From positions 370,001 through 434,000 of the forward strand of contig JACEFZ010005141.1 in the NCBI GenBank assembly GCA_014155875.1: 64,000 nucleotides of DNA, in the 5' to 3' direction. The notes beneath the pieces were generated by a model that worked only from the letters and a program-made list of their open reading frames with translations, was not told where the DNA came from and searched no databases. Made by a program: the position numbers and the translations under genes. The DNA is from Cepaea nemoralis (taxonomy: Eukaryota; Mollusca; Gastropoda; Stylommatophora; Helicidae). Each line of letters starts with the position of its first letter. Positions within the stretch are counted from its first letter, which is position 1. Shown piece after piece: positions 21,499-33,054 of the stretch.

Positions 21499-21651
21499 CT
21501 TAGATCTGTCAACAATATTGACATATCTGTCTTGTATTTCTGCTAGAGAGTCTGTCACCTCTGGGTTGTCACACAAGGCCTCTAGATTGGCAATCCTGTC
21601 AGCCAGTTCATTCAAAAGCCTATGGTGGTTTTCTACATCAACCATAAAAAA
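21499..21651 (-). CDS. Spectrin-repeat exon 9 of window (second half-repeat)
   Basis: 51 codons, phase 0. The acceptor is TTCTTTACAG|TTT and the donor AAG|GTAGCT. The peptide FFMVDVENHHRLLNELADRI continues to a helix ending IQDRYVNIVDRSK, typical of the B-C helices of a spectrin repeat with the usual late tyrosine. It follows exon 22271-22597, whose last part supplies the first half. Confidence 0.8.
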
Positions 21652-22270
21652 CTGTAAAGAATACACAAATCAAACAATCTGTTACAAATTATCCATATTT
21701 AAATCAAGGAGACTATGAGCAAAATTATTGCGTGTGTGTGTGTCTCTCTCATTGGCACCTTGCCGTCTTGACAGACGATGATGCAATCATTGATTACTGT
21801 CAGGTAACAATTGTGTAAGACATAAATTGTTAAGAAAGTACATGATGCAGGGTAAACTACTTGATATAGGCATAATTAAATACAGTTATCACCACTGGAT
21901 AGGTTTGTCTGGCAATCAATGTTACCACACAATGTTGGTCAATGTCTACAGAAATGAGGAACATAAAGCAAGTCTTTGAGAATGTAGGTAAGATGTACAA
22001 TGGCAATAACCATGCTTACATATCATTAAAGCATAATGGGTGTATGATGTTAGGCCCTAAGCTTCAGTGACTTCAGTGGCAAGCAAGAAGTGATATAGTC
22101 TGTATTTCACCATTAGCATTTCCATCCCTGAGAATTCTACTGTACTCATTTTATGAATCTGCTTTCACCTCAAAGCCACACTTGGGAAAACAATCCTACC
22201 ATTACTGAGGACTGAATCATGTACTATTGTGTCAGTCAGCTAGCATAATTGCCTCAGCTCACAGGCTTAC

Positions 22271-22597
22271 CTTAAAATTATCCAGCTGAGTCTTCCTGTC
22301 TGCGAGTTCAGCAATCAATTCTGGGGAAGACTGCAGAAAGCTTTCTGTGTCAGCAAGCCACTTGATGAGGCTACCATAATACTCTTCATACTCATGCCAC
22401 CTCTGCTGTACACCCTCCAGAACTGCACTGCATTCAGCAATGTCAGAATTAAGATTCTCCCAGTTATTGGTCAGCTCTGTAGCCTGTTGCTCTATCAATT
22501 TTTTACCCTCCAGGGTGATGAAAGGTAAAATTCGTTCAGCTTGATCACAAACAGCATTCACCATTTGCAGACCTTCATCCATACTTATAATGACATC
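22271..22597 (-). CDS. Spectrin-repeat exon 8 of window (two half-repeats)
   Basis: 109 codons, phase 0. The acceptor is ACATTTCAACAG|GAT and the donor is AAG|GTAAGC, a strong consensus. The first about 50 residues (DVIISMDEGLQMVNAV...) are the second half of a repeat. The rest contains QQRWHEYEEYYGSLIKWL, the helix-A tryptophan region of the next repeat, and ends KTQLDNFK. A fused exon like this, next to split ones, suggests loss of one intron at the repeat junction. Confidence 0.85.
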
Positions 22598-22904
22598 CTG
22601 TTGAAATGTGTTGATTTTCATTAGTATTTAGACAGCTAAAATTTGTACCATTCTTTCTAAAAAAATATAAAAAAAATATAACCTTTTAATTTTATCACAA
22701 CAAACATAAATTGTGAAATATTATGTCTTCTAGTAATGTATGACTAGTTGTCCAAAGCCTGTGAAGTACATGTGGAATTAGACATAAAACACTCATGACA
22801 TTAAAACTCCCAAAATAAGTGACACTTGCAGGTGCAAATGTCCTACCATACTTGCAAAATCCTGTTCAAATTTAGAGATAATTCAACTTAACATATTTTC
22901 AAGC

Positions 22905-22946
22905 ACGCATGCACGCATGCATGCACGCACGCACGCACACACACAC
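22905..22946. repeat. GCAC/ATGC/CA microsatellite
   Basis: Alternating purine-pyrimidine GCATGCACGC then (CA)n, like 7019-7099. Confidence 0.75.
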
Positions 22947-23064
22947 CCCTAGAATACTTCATGATACTTTGGTTTTGGTGACATGGAAGTGGCTTGGATT
23001 CAATACCCCGTCTTCTCCTAGGTAATGTAGCATGTTAATGAAGATGTGAAAGGACTATCATCCA

Positions 23065-23488
23065 TGCCATACACCTGGATCAGGCTATGGATTGTAAGAC
23101 ACACTTTGCACGGCATTAGTTTCAAAAGAATGAAAAGTGTGCAAGACGTTTTGGTGCAAGCACGAAAACGTCACGATAAGATCAGTTAGACTTGAGCTGG
23201 CGTCCACGTCGGACATGGTTTCTTGTCACTAGAGCACGGCTAATATTATGCCGCTTTGTGTAGAATAGTGTGTGTAGGTTGTCAGGTATGGTTGGAACGT
23301 TCTGTGGAGCGACTGCTTTTGTTTCCGATATGTCAAAATCGTCGTATTAAAGTGGACTGTGAAAAAACTATCCAGTGTCGTCTTGTGAAGGTTGGTTGCA
23401 GTGGCCGTCTTTGGTTTTCACTTAACAAACAAGGAGGAATGGACCGAATATACGAATTTATATACTATATGCTCTCTGCTCCTTGGCA
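23065..23488 (+). repeat. Left LTR
   Basis: 424 bp, TGCCATACACC...CTCCTTGGCA. It differs from the right LTR at roughly 15 substitutions and about six small indels (hand comparison), so about 96% identical. ATTAAA within it could serve as a poly(A) signal. Confidence 0.9.
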
Positions 23489-23510
23489 TGGGGGTTTCGC
23501 AGTGGTAATT
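23489..23510 (+). other. Candidate primer-binding site
   Basis: TGGGGGTTTCGCAGTGGT follows the left LTR directly. A primer site complementary to a tRNA 3' end starts with TGG, as here. The tRNA was not identified. Confidence 0.55.
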
Positions 23511-25969
23511 ACGAACCCAGTGATTATTATTAACTTATGACATATTGGTAGCAATTTAACATTCATACAATGGATCGAGCCAAATACAAGTGAAGGCCAA
23601 GGTCACGTAAAGATTCTTATAAATACGTCATTACATACAAATTATTTTGTGGAATAATCTCTAAAAAAGTAACCATGTTTTGAGCATGGGTGATGACGTC
23701 ATTGTTTTGGTTGTGACCAACACACATCCGGCAAACGACATTGATTAATTATCATGCAACATTTCAGAGCTCCGAGAAACTTGGCACTTATTCGATTGCG
23801 GGAAATTTGTACGCCTATTTTATTGACGACTCCAAATAATCTAACGATCGTAACATCATCCAGTTTCCTGATAGGTTCTGAAGATACATCATCTTTCTTA
23901 CACTTAACGAAGATTTGAGATGTTGGACTCAGATCACTGTGCTGTGTGTCATTTAATCGTGCACGTCTTCAATTCACATTCGTCTTCAGAGATACAGCAA
24001 ATATAGTTTCAACGGGAAATTAATTGACAAATAAACTTTTGTGGTTCCATTTGTGTTAAATCGGATGGAAAGCGTTCATTGACATTACACTATCACAAAG
24101 TACTCACTTTCAACGTATGTATTGTAAGCTTGGTTACAAACGACATGGAAAGGAAGAGCATGAGAAATAACAGAAAGACAGACAGGTTGAGTTCAAGGAT
24201 GTTGATCAACTGTATATGTAAATCATGACTAGGGTCAACAGTATTACAGGTTAGTCATTTAAATCCGTATAGTTTGTGCTCATATAGTTCGGATGCTGAC
24301 CTGGTCTTAACAGGCACTCCGAAAGAGGCAACTACAGATTATCTGATATTAACTTTGTAAAAAGATGCCTAATAAAACGGCATTGAACTGTAAGAGCCAC
24401 ACGTCAGGATTCAGTATATTCCAGTTCACACTTTTCTCTCCGGTTCTTGATCATTGTTACTGTTATTGGCAAGGTTGAACCTATGTTCTTCAGTACCAAC
24501 ATGTTTGTTGTTACACATAATGATACGTCATGAAAGAGGAACAACAGTTGTCAGAAGAAGTTTATATACGCTACTCACCGAGAACATTCTAAAGAAATTA
24601 TACAACGCAATATACAATATTTTTTGGAATACGACAACACAAAACTGAAAGCAATATCAAGTACTTTAAGTTACGAAGCCACATCAATTACATATAAATT
24701 TGTCGAAGTACACTGAACTTTGATATTATCATTAATCAACGTTGAATTCCTGGAAACGATGTGTTTTTGGATGAAGTCAAACTGATGAGTTAGCATTGAC
24801 AATCAATCGAACATTTGGATGAAATCAATTGCATCTTATTTTTAGATCATGAACCAATGTTTCTCAGAACATTTAAAGATTCAAATATTCTTCATGGTTT
24901 GAGAAATCTCGTGAAAAAATTCGACTACATTTTTCATAACAGTGATAAACAAATTTTTACATGTATCAAAAATCAACCTTGAGAAACAGAACTTATCGAA
25001 ACGTACACTAAACCTAATACACAGATCGTCAGTAAGAAAAATGATAATCACATTTAAAAAAAAAAAAATACATACCTCACTTAAAACAGTGTGAATTGCG
25101 TACATGAAACATTCTGAAGTCATAATACAACCAACACTGACTAGTCTGCATTCAATTGATATTATTAAGCTGAAATCGTGACCAGATTTTACTGGGTTAG
25201 TCAGGGCCGAGGTAATCAATCATTCATTATCAAATCACGAACTTCTTTGGCTACAAATCTGAGGGATGTCCATGCATGTTTCAACTTTAAAGGTATTTTC
25301 TCGCATCTTACTGCTTTTGAGGAATTGCTCAAAGACATCAAATCACCAAAGCCGCAAATGGTTATTCATTCACGTCTATTATATCAACCGTGCTCCTAAA
25401 TGTCGAGACCAGAAGAAATTCCGATCAACGTGTTCAGGATAGACTGTAACTTTCGAGCAAGGCCATTCGGTCGCCCGAACCGATGAGTGGATACATTGCT
25501 TTGAGACCTCCTTTATATGGATGTCCGATTAATCAGTCATTACCTCCACCTCAGTTGTTATCTGCATTGGAATATCTGGTACTGGAAGACAATCTACCCA
25601 GCTTCTGTTTCAACCATGGACAACAATTCATTTAACAATGATAGATTATGTACACACGACGTTATAAATTGAGGGAAAACATACAGAGCTATTATCGGAA
25701 AACTGTGTTATCAGAATGGAATCAAGATGCTAGAACAATCCGTCGAAAACATTCCAAATTCATATAAACACTACTAAATATTAGAATACGTTACATACCT
25801 CATCATCACAAATAAAGGAATTTCATATTGTTCGCTCGTGAAACCAACACGTGATCATCATCTTACATCATCGTGCTACATCACATATAGATATTTTAAA
25901 ACATAACTGTAGATAACAGATATTATTCTTCTTGGATACTTGAAAGTATTTACATGTTCGTGTGGGGTA

Positions 25970-26200
25970 ATTGGGTGTTTTCTCCTTTAGTTAGTCATTA
26001 CCCTGTTTTACTTATGCTAATTTTTATTATACAGCTCCTACACATTTCATTTAGACTATTCATGTGGTCTTGTAATTCAGCTTTTGATTTTGCTATTACT
26101 GCTTGATCATCCGCAAATGTTGGCCATTTGTTTTTATCAAGGGTAATTGCAGCGATAGGTAGTAAGGGTACAGAGAGAACCACACATAATGTGAGGGTGC
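25970..26200 (-). pseudogene. LINE RT motif C fragment inside the LTR element
   Basis: The minus strand reads WPTFADDQAVIAKSKAELQD, then MNSLNEMC and IKISISKT, which is RT motif C (FADD) and motif D/E text of a LINE. It is too short for boundaries and is presumably a later or captured fragment. Confidence 0.7.
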
Positions 26201-26892
26201 AGTGCTGGTGTGCTGGGATAGAAGTAACTCCCCTAAACAGATATAACAGTACACTAGAATTGTACCAAGATATGCGTTACATCTCTAGACGAATATGGAG
26301 GTGTACTGTGGACTAACCAACGTCATTAGACTAAGAGATTTGGGGAAACTCTCTTTGAGCTAATACGCTAAGGCAGTCTATATGATACCGAGATATGACC
26401 TTCAGATGATTTTATAGATACTAAGTCATATAATTATATAAAATCAGCATCTTACGTAGCACCAATGGACAGATGAAAGCATTATGAGTAGCTTCTCTGC
26501 ATACATGTGTGAGCATTGGGCAATGGAACCATATTACAACAGTTGATTGAAGGAAAAGATTTATCCTGCTGGAGAAAGAAATGAAAAGCATTAGATTTAT
26601 CCTTAAAGGAGCAAAAAGAATAGTTATAGAAATACGATTCGTCTATTCATCGTTGTTTACACAGAGAGAACTATTGTGCTGTTATAAAATTGCTGATTTA
26701 ATGAATTATATTGTTATTTGACTATTGTATTATTAGATTGTTAATAATAATTATTATGTGAATAGGTTATTAGATAGTTAATGAGTTTAAATTAAGTTAA
26801 GTTTGTTAAGTGGGACAGACAGACGACACCACTTTTCGTTCCTTTCAAGGTATAACAAACAGAATAAACTAACACAATGTTTTCAACATTTT

Positions 26893-26911
26893 GAAAGGTA
26901 GAGGAGGTGAA
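26893..26911 (+). other. Candidate polypurine tract
   Basis: GAAAGGTAGAGGAGGTGAA lies directly before the right LTR, the expected site of plus-strand priming. One T interrupts the purines near each end. Confidence 0.65.
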
Positions 26912-27336
26912 TGCCATACACCTGGATCAGGCTATGGATTGTAATACACACTTTGCACGGCATTAGTTTCAAAAGAATGAAAAGTGTGCAAGACGTTTCG
27001 GTGCAAGCACGAAACGTCACGATAAGATCAGAGAGACTTGAGCTGGCATCCACGTCGGACATGGTTTTCTGGTCACTAGAGCACGGCTAATATTATGCCG
27101 CTTTGTGTAGAATGGTGTGTGTAGGTTGTCAGGTATGGTTGGAACGTTCTGTGGAGCGACTGCTTTTGTTTCCGTTATGTCAAAATCGTCGTATTAAAGT
27201 GGACTGTGGGAAAAACTATTCAATGTCATCTTGTGAAGGTTTGGTTGCAGTGGCCGTCTTTGGTTTTCACTTAACAAACAAGGAGGATTGGACCGAATAT
27301 ACAAATTTATACTATATGCTCTCCTGCTCCTTGGCA
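26912..27336 (+). repeat. Right LTR
   Basis: 425 bp with the same ends as the left LTR (TGCCA...TGGCA), followed by the target duplication ATCCA. Confidence 0.9.
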
Positions 27337-27341
27337 ATCCA

Positions 27342-28912
27342 GGAGTTTGAGCAAATCAATAAATACTATCTCAGCACCTGTGGAATTGGACTAGCTGTCT
27401 GGTTTTGAAAGAAAGTTCTTGAAGAGTCATCATTCTCAAATTGTTGGTCTTATGCACCCCTTTTACCATAGGACAGAATGTCCCTCTTCCATACTTGGAC
27501 AAGTGATTGAAAGGACACAATGCAGATCATTTTTAACCACCAGTCTACTTTAAAGCTCCATTGTCATTTGTAAAAAGAGTTGAAAAGTCTGTGTCACAAA
27601 GATATATCAACACAAATGAAAGCAATGCATGGGATACTCTTCATGTTACTGTTTTGTAGGAATCTGTTATCAAGCACCAACATTCTGCAACTGATTTTTC
27701 ATTGAATTTTCCTCCTCCTTCATGATTCATTCCTCAGTTCCATAAATTCACCTTGTCAATGATGAGGAATTTTTATAAAATGATAATTTGATTGATTTCA
27801 TAACAATGTTATGCCTTATCATTGAACTCTGGACAATAATGATTTAATTCATTTTCTAGTTCTGTCAAATACTCTAAAACTTCATTGTCTCCAACTTCTG
27901 GAAGGGTTTTGTTATCAACATTGGCAACAAAAACTGATTAAAATTTCTTTTATGATGACATTTATAAAACTATATATACTAAATTACATATACACGTTTA
28001 TCTTGCCCTTTAAATTCCAATTGTCCAGCTTGCTCCTGAAAGCTTGCAAAGAATAAGTGAACTTCATGATATTCAAATTTCATCCTTGCAGTTGAGGATT
28101 TTTGTTTATTCAGCTGCTCATCAAATAAACTTCTATGTTCCTCTGAACTTCAAATTCTTAACAGCATGAAACATAATGATGATGATAAATCCAAAACATC
28201 TGATTGAACTGAAAGTGGTTGAGAGTGTCAATGTCTGAGAGATCATATAACAAATGCCTTTGAATTTTGGAGCTCACATTTTCACTCTTGACATCCAAAT
28301 TTGTATCAATTATGGCTATGCTGCAGGTGTACAGCACCCACAGACAACTCAGAAAAGACTTTCTAAATCAAAGAAAGATGAAATCTTGAACAAAATATAC
28401 GAGATCCTGGTAGTTGATTCAAAGGGTGAAAAAAAAAAAATCTCTTTACATGAGCAAGTATGAGTGAGCAAATCTTGTAGGACACCATTACCTGAGAACA
28501 TGATGCCACTTCAGCTGATTGCCAATTTTGAATTTTCTATGCAACTGGATCTTTGATGTCAACTTTCATGTCTATGTTTTGCCTTTACACAGTACTGTTT
28601 GATGGTAAAACTGTTGTCAGTTTTCTCTCCAATCCATTTCCACAATTTTTAGTGTGCAGGTTTGGTAAAATAAATAATAATTTATTGGAATTATGTAGGA
28701 AAATCAATGTTTCTAAAGATTTGGTCTGTGGTAGATGAGATCCACAGCTCTAGAAATTTCCCCCAAAACGGAGACCACTGGAACCTCTGGCACAGCTCCA
28801 TAAGTTCTTTATGCAAACATGCCATAGTCAACCTACATCACAGGAACCAGAGCACAAGCTTCAGACTATGAAGATTGCATGTTGTGGCATGTGTGTATAT
28901 ATAATTACGTAC
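27342..28912. other. No supported gene; possible decayed coding piece
   Basis: AT-rich. On the minus strand near 27830-27950 a short stretch reads LPEVGDNEVLEYLTELENEL, which looks protein-like, but it is surrounded by stops and I do not recognise a family. No spectrin exon was found here. Confidence 0.4.
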
Positions 28913-29077
28913 TTTTATGTCCTCAATCCTGTCCTGAATGTCATGCCAGTCACCTGAACTGTCACTGCAGGTCTGAACTCTAATTCTCATCATTTGTAAC
29001 CAGCTGGTGGCTTTGTCCAGGATTTCATCATAAAACCTGTGTTCATACACATATTCTCTTAGCTTTCCAACTGTGTC
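28913..29077 (-). CDS. Spectrin-repeat exon 7 of window (first half-repeat)
   Basis: 55 codons, phase 0. The acceptor is TTCTGTTGCAG|GAC and the donor AAA|GTACGT. The peptide DTVGKLREYVYEHRF... has FYDEILDKATSWL (helix-A tryptophan), then CSDSSGDWHDIQDRI. The C-x-x-x-GD turn also appears in exon 43246-43410 and is a nesprin-like trait. Confidence 0.85.
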
Positions 29078-29311
29078 CTGCAACAGAAAATGTACATGCT
29101 CAATTATCATTCTTATGTCTGTCTATGTGTAGAGTTTCTGCCTTCAAAACTGCAGTTCAAAGGATATACTATATTTGTAGCCATGGTGGCACAGACAATA
29201 TTGTGCAGAAATGTGAAAAGGACTATTTTCACTTCTTCTTCTGCCAAATGTCCCCGGCTGGTGCAATAGGCCCTCAATCAACTCACGCCAAGTCATCCTA
29301 CATCTTCATTC

Positions 29312-29640
29312 ACATATATCAAAGAACCATCTTCACTGCACACAGATATCAGAGGACAATCTTCACTGCACCAGATATCAGTGGACCTTCTTCACTGCAC
29401 ACAGATATCAGAAGACCATCTTCACTGCACACAGATATCAGAGGACCATCTTCACTGCACACAAATATAAGAGAACCACCTTACCTGTACAAAGCTATCA
29501 AAGAACCATCTTACCTATACACAACTATCAAAGAACCATCTTACCTGTACACAAATATCAAAGAACCATCTTCACTGTACACAACTATCAAAGAACCATC
29601 TTCACTTCACATAGATATCACAAGATATTCTTCACCACAC
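29312..29640. repeat. 30-bp minisatellite, about 11 copies
   Basis: The unit is close to ACAGATATCAGAGGACCATC plus TTCACTGCAC, period 30. The later units change to AACTATCAAAGAACCATC with TTACCTGTAC. Because 30 is a multiple of three, the plus strand stays open (29125-29664) with a ten-residue period such as TDIRGPSSLH. There is no other evidence for a gene. Confidence 0.9.
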
Positions 29641-29976
29641 AAAGTACTCAGGTTAGCGGGGTAGGGGTATCCCCTATCAAAGGAGATGTAAGACGCCTCC
29701 TTTCCTCCGTTAGTCTACGGGACACCCTTGGGCAAGGTGGAGTACCCGTTTAGCCCCCCGATCAGGGTTACGTGAAGCCATGGAAGCAGGTGGTGGATGG
29801 AATGTGAGAGCAGCCGACAGATTTTTGTTGGTTATGGTCTTGCACTCTGCGGCGATAGGCAGATGATCTCATCAGTGGAGACAATGGCTATGGCCACCGA
29901 CTAGTACAGTCACTGCCCAGAAGGAAAGCAAAGGCAAACCACCTTCTGCAAAACTTGCCAAGAAACCATAACAACC

Positions 29977-30827
29977 ATGAAAGAAAACATAATAAAAAAG
30001 AGATCTGGTGGCGAGACCCCCAGGCCAGGCAGATCAGATAACACTGGGGAAGAGTGTGATGCAGGGACCAGTACTAGTAATCGTGATGACGGAGTTAATC
30101 CTGACTGTGTTACCAAGGAAATCCCCTGCGTCAGACTAAGAAATAGAGTGAGAATAGCAACGTGGAATGTGAGAAGTTTGTATGAGGGAAAGCTTAAAGT
30201 AGTGTGTGATGAGATTGAGAGGTTAAACATTCAAATTTTAGGAATTAGTGAACATCGCTGGAGCAGCAAGGGACATTTTACAACTGAAAATGGAAGTATT
30301 TTCATTTATTCTGGTAGAGATGTCGGAGGCCAGAGTGGAGTGGCATTTTGTTTAGATAAGACAACTGCAAAAGCTTTAATGGGATATAATCCAGTTAGTG
30401 ATAGAATCCTCACTATTAGACTTAAAGGCCGTCCAAAAAACACAACTCTCATACAGATATATAGTGCATATATCTGTATGAGAGTTGTGTTTTTTGGACC
30501 TACTTCAACACCATAGGGGGACGAAATTGAAGTTTTTACAACACACTACAAGACACATTATATAAGATTGGTCATAATGATATAGCAATAATAATGGGAG
30601 ATTTTAATGCAAAAGTAGGTGCAGGAAGAGCTGAAAATGAGAGACACGTTTTAGGAAAATTTGGATTAGGAAATAGAAATGATGCAGGTGACAAATTAAT
30701 TGAATTTTGCACAGAAAATGAGTTAACGATAGCCAACACACTTTTTAAACAACATCCAAGAAGACTCTTCACATGGAAGTCTCCATACAGTTTTACCAAA
30801 AATCAGATAGATTATATTTTAATATAA
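29977..30827 (+). pseudogene. LINE endonuclease (EEP) domain, broken by palindrome
   Basis: The first part (29977-30460) has IATWNVRSLYEGK, NIQILGISEHRWS and LIQIYSA. After the palindrome the frame resumes as FYNTLQDTLYKIG, then IIMGDFNAKVGAG (the catalytic GDFN) and FTWKSP...NQIDYILI near 30770-30827. Further on, DCDTDHQLLEADL (about 30870-30910) supplies the SDH-like final motif in another frame. This domain would nick target DNA for target-primed reverse transcription. Confidence 0.85.
30431..30499. repeat. Perfect 32-bp inverted repeat, 5-bp loop
   Basis: The left arm 30431-30462 (GTCCAAAAAACACAACTCTC, then ATACAGATATAT) and right arm 30468-30499 are exact reverse complements; the loop is AGTGC. 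Related LINE proteins read from LIQIY directly into PTSTP, so the right arm and loop are an extra copy of the left arm in reverse. Confidence 0.95.
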
Positions 30828-31019
30828 AGAAGATGGAGATCAAGCATAACATCTGCAAAAACCCTACGAAGTGCAGACTGTGATACAGATCATCAGTTAT
30901 TAGAAGCAGATCTGAAATTAAAACTCAAAAAGCTTACTCGAGGACCAAGGCCACTTCGTTTTGATCTCACAAAAATACCAGATGCATACAACATAGAAGT
31001 TAGGAATCGCTTTGGGGTC

Positions 31020-33054
31020 TTGATGTCTGTACAAGAAGAAATGACACCTGATGAACTGGCAGTACAAGCTAGAGATATCTTGATAACTGCAGCCAAAGAT
31101 TTCATTCCGACCAAGAAAAAGCAACTTAAGCCATGGATTACATCAGACACGTTAGAATTAATAAAACAACGAAGAGAGCTGAAACAGAAAGGAGATGAAT
31201 CCTATAACAGCAGGATAAAGTATAAATCTTTAACTCAAGAAATAAGAAAGAACACAAGAAAGGACAAACATCAATATATACAAGATTGCTGTACCAGAAT
31301 AGAGCAATATCATAAGGCTGGAAGAGATTATGAAATGTTCAAAGAAATGAAGTTATTGACAAGAAATGTTCAACCTCAATTGAATGTTATCTGTGACAAG
31401 ATGGGAAATACCTTAACAGAATCTAGACAAATTCTAGAAAGATGGCAGGAGTACTGCAGTGGAATGTATGATATGAGCTGACAGTGAGGATATGAATGAG
31501 ATACATGAGCCAATGACAGCAGAGACAGAACCTGAACCCTCATTAGATGAAATTGCTTGGGCTATAAAGAACCTGAAGAATGGTAAATCACCTGGATGTG
31601 ATGAGATACCAGCTGAACTAATTAAAGCGGGAGGAGAAGAAAGCATACACATATATCATGCATTATGTACAAAGATTTGGAAATATGGTATATGGCCAAA
31701 AGATTGGAAGAGAACTATCTTCATTCCAATACCAAAAAAGGGCAAACTGAAATTATGCACCAACAACAGAACTGTTGCCCTGATCAGTCATGCAAGTAAA
31801 ATTCTACTAAAAGTCATAATGCGAAGACTTAGTAAGAAAATGGAAGAAGAGATTAACGTGGTTCAAGCCGGATTTAGACAAGGAAGAGGAACAAGAGATC
31901 ACATATTCAACATGTGTTTAATAATAGAGAAGTGCAGAGAATTTAATGTAAACCTATTCTCATGTTTTGTGGATTATTCAAAGGCATTTGACTGTGTACA
32001 ACATCAGAAACTTTGGGAAATCATGAGGAATATGGGCTTTCCATCACATGTAGTACATCTCATAAAAATGCTATATCTAGACCAACAAGCAGCAGTTAGA
32101 ATAGATGGCGAGACATCAGATTGGTTTGACATCAAGCAAGGAGTCCGTCAGGGCTGCGTGCTGTCACCCTATTTGTTTAACCTGTACGCCGAAAATATAA
32201 TGAGAAATGTAAGAGATGATATAAACAGGGAGCTATATGATGCCCTAAATATCGGCGGTCATGACATACCAGAGATTCGATATGCTGATGATACAGTATT
32301 ACTATCCACAACACAGAATGGCATAGAAAACCTAATAGCCTCAACCCAATTGAATAGTGAAAATCACAACTTATATCTTAACATAGCAAAAACAAAGATA
32401 ATGCATACAGATAAAACTACTATGGAGAAAGAAATATACATTAATGGGGGAAAATTGGAGGTGGTGGAAAATTTTGAATATCTTGGGTCATTGATTACCA
32501 ATAACAGTGACACAATGAACGAAATTAAACGGCGACTATCCATTGCTCTTCAAAGACTAAAACAGATGAATAAATTATGGAGCGGGACAGACAGAACTAC
32601 AAAAATTAGATTTTTAAGAGCATGCATCTTTCCCATTGCAACATACGCCTGTGAGACATGGACACTTACTAAACAAGCTGAACAGCGTATAAACGCCTTT
32701 GAATATACATGTTATAGACGAGTTCTAAGAACATCTTGGGTAAAGAAAAGAACAAATGCATCCATACTTCAAGAGTTGAATATTGAGGAGGGATGGCTAT
32801 TAAAGATGATAAAACAAAGAAAATTGAAGTATTTTGGTCACTTGAAACGTCACGAAAGTTTGGAGAGAACAATAATGGAAGGGTATATGCCTGGGAAGAG
32901 AGGAAGAGGAAGGCCAAAGAGAAGATGGGTGCAGGATGTGGCGGATGATCTCCGGATGGGTGTATCAGACGCGGGACACCTTGCTTGTGATCGAGAAGTT
33001 TTCCGGAAGGTTGTTATGGGAGCGAGGTTCTGCAAAGGACATGCTACTGAATGA
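31020..33054 (+). pseudogene. LINE reverse transcriptase ORF, RT part intact
   Basis: 31020-31481 is the linker after the endonuclease (open, 153 residues) and ends at a TGA. 31492-33054 is open for 520 codons and complete for RT: SPGCDEIPAEL, VVQAGFRQGRGTRDH, CFVDYSKAFDCV (motif A), GVRQGCVLSPYLFNLY (motif B) and RYADDTVLLS (motif C). A C-terminal domain follows with TYACETWTLTKQAE, YFGHLKRH, GRGRPKRRWVQDV and FCKGHATE. The RT catalytic aspartates are all present. The clade is not assigned. Confidence 0.9.

Larger units (their letters stand above)
23065..27336 (+). mobile_element. Complete non-coding LTR retrotransposon (LARD-like)
   Basis: A 4272-bp element with LTRs at 23065-23488 and 26912-27336 and a 5-bp target duplication ATCCA (23060-23064 and 27337-27341). 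The LTRs start TGCCA and end TGGCA. The base after the left LTR starts a TGG primer-site candidate, and a purine run precedes the right LTR, so the plus strand is sense. The 3.4-kb interior has no open frame over 112 codons and no gag, protease, RT, RNase H or integrase motif. The only RT text is a small minus-strand LINE fragment at about 25970-26200. By structure it is a large non-autonomous derivative mobilised in trans. Confidence 0.85.

Noticed and set aside
24881..25219. 112-codon open frame in the LTR element interior (minus) as gag
   Set aside because: No gag, zinc knuckle or protease motif; composition and length are as expected by chance in AT-rich DNA.
23065..27336. Two 424-bp direct repeats as a segmental duplication
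   Set aside because: TG...CA ends, a 5-bp flanking duplication, a primer site and a polypurine tract fit an LTR element far better.
29312..29640. Regular 30-bp units that could suggest a CRISPR array
   Set aside because: The units are contiguous with no spacers, and the genome is eukaryotic.
29125..29664. 179-codon open frame with ten-residue repeats
   Set aside because: It is produced by a 30-bp minisatellite whose period is a multiple of three; there is no start context, domain or conserved composition beyond the repeat.
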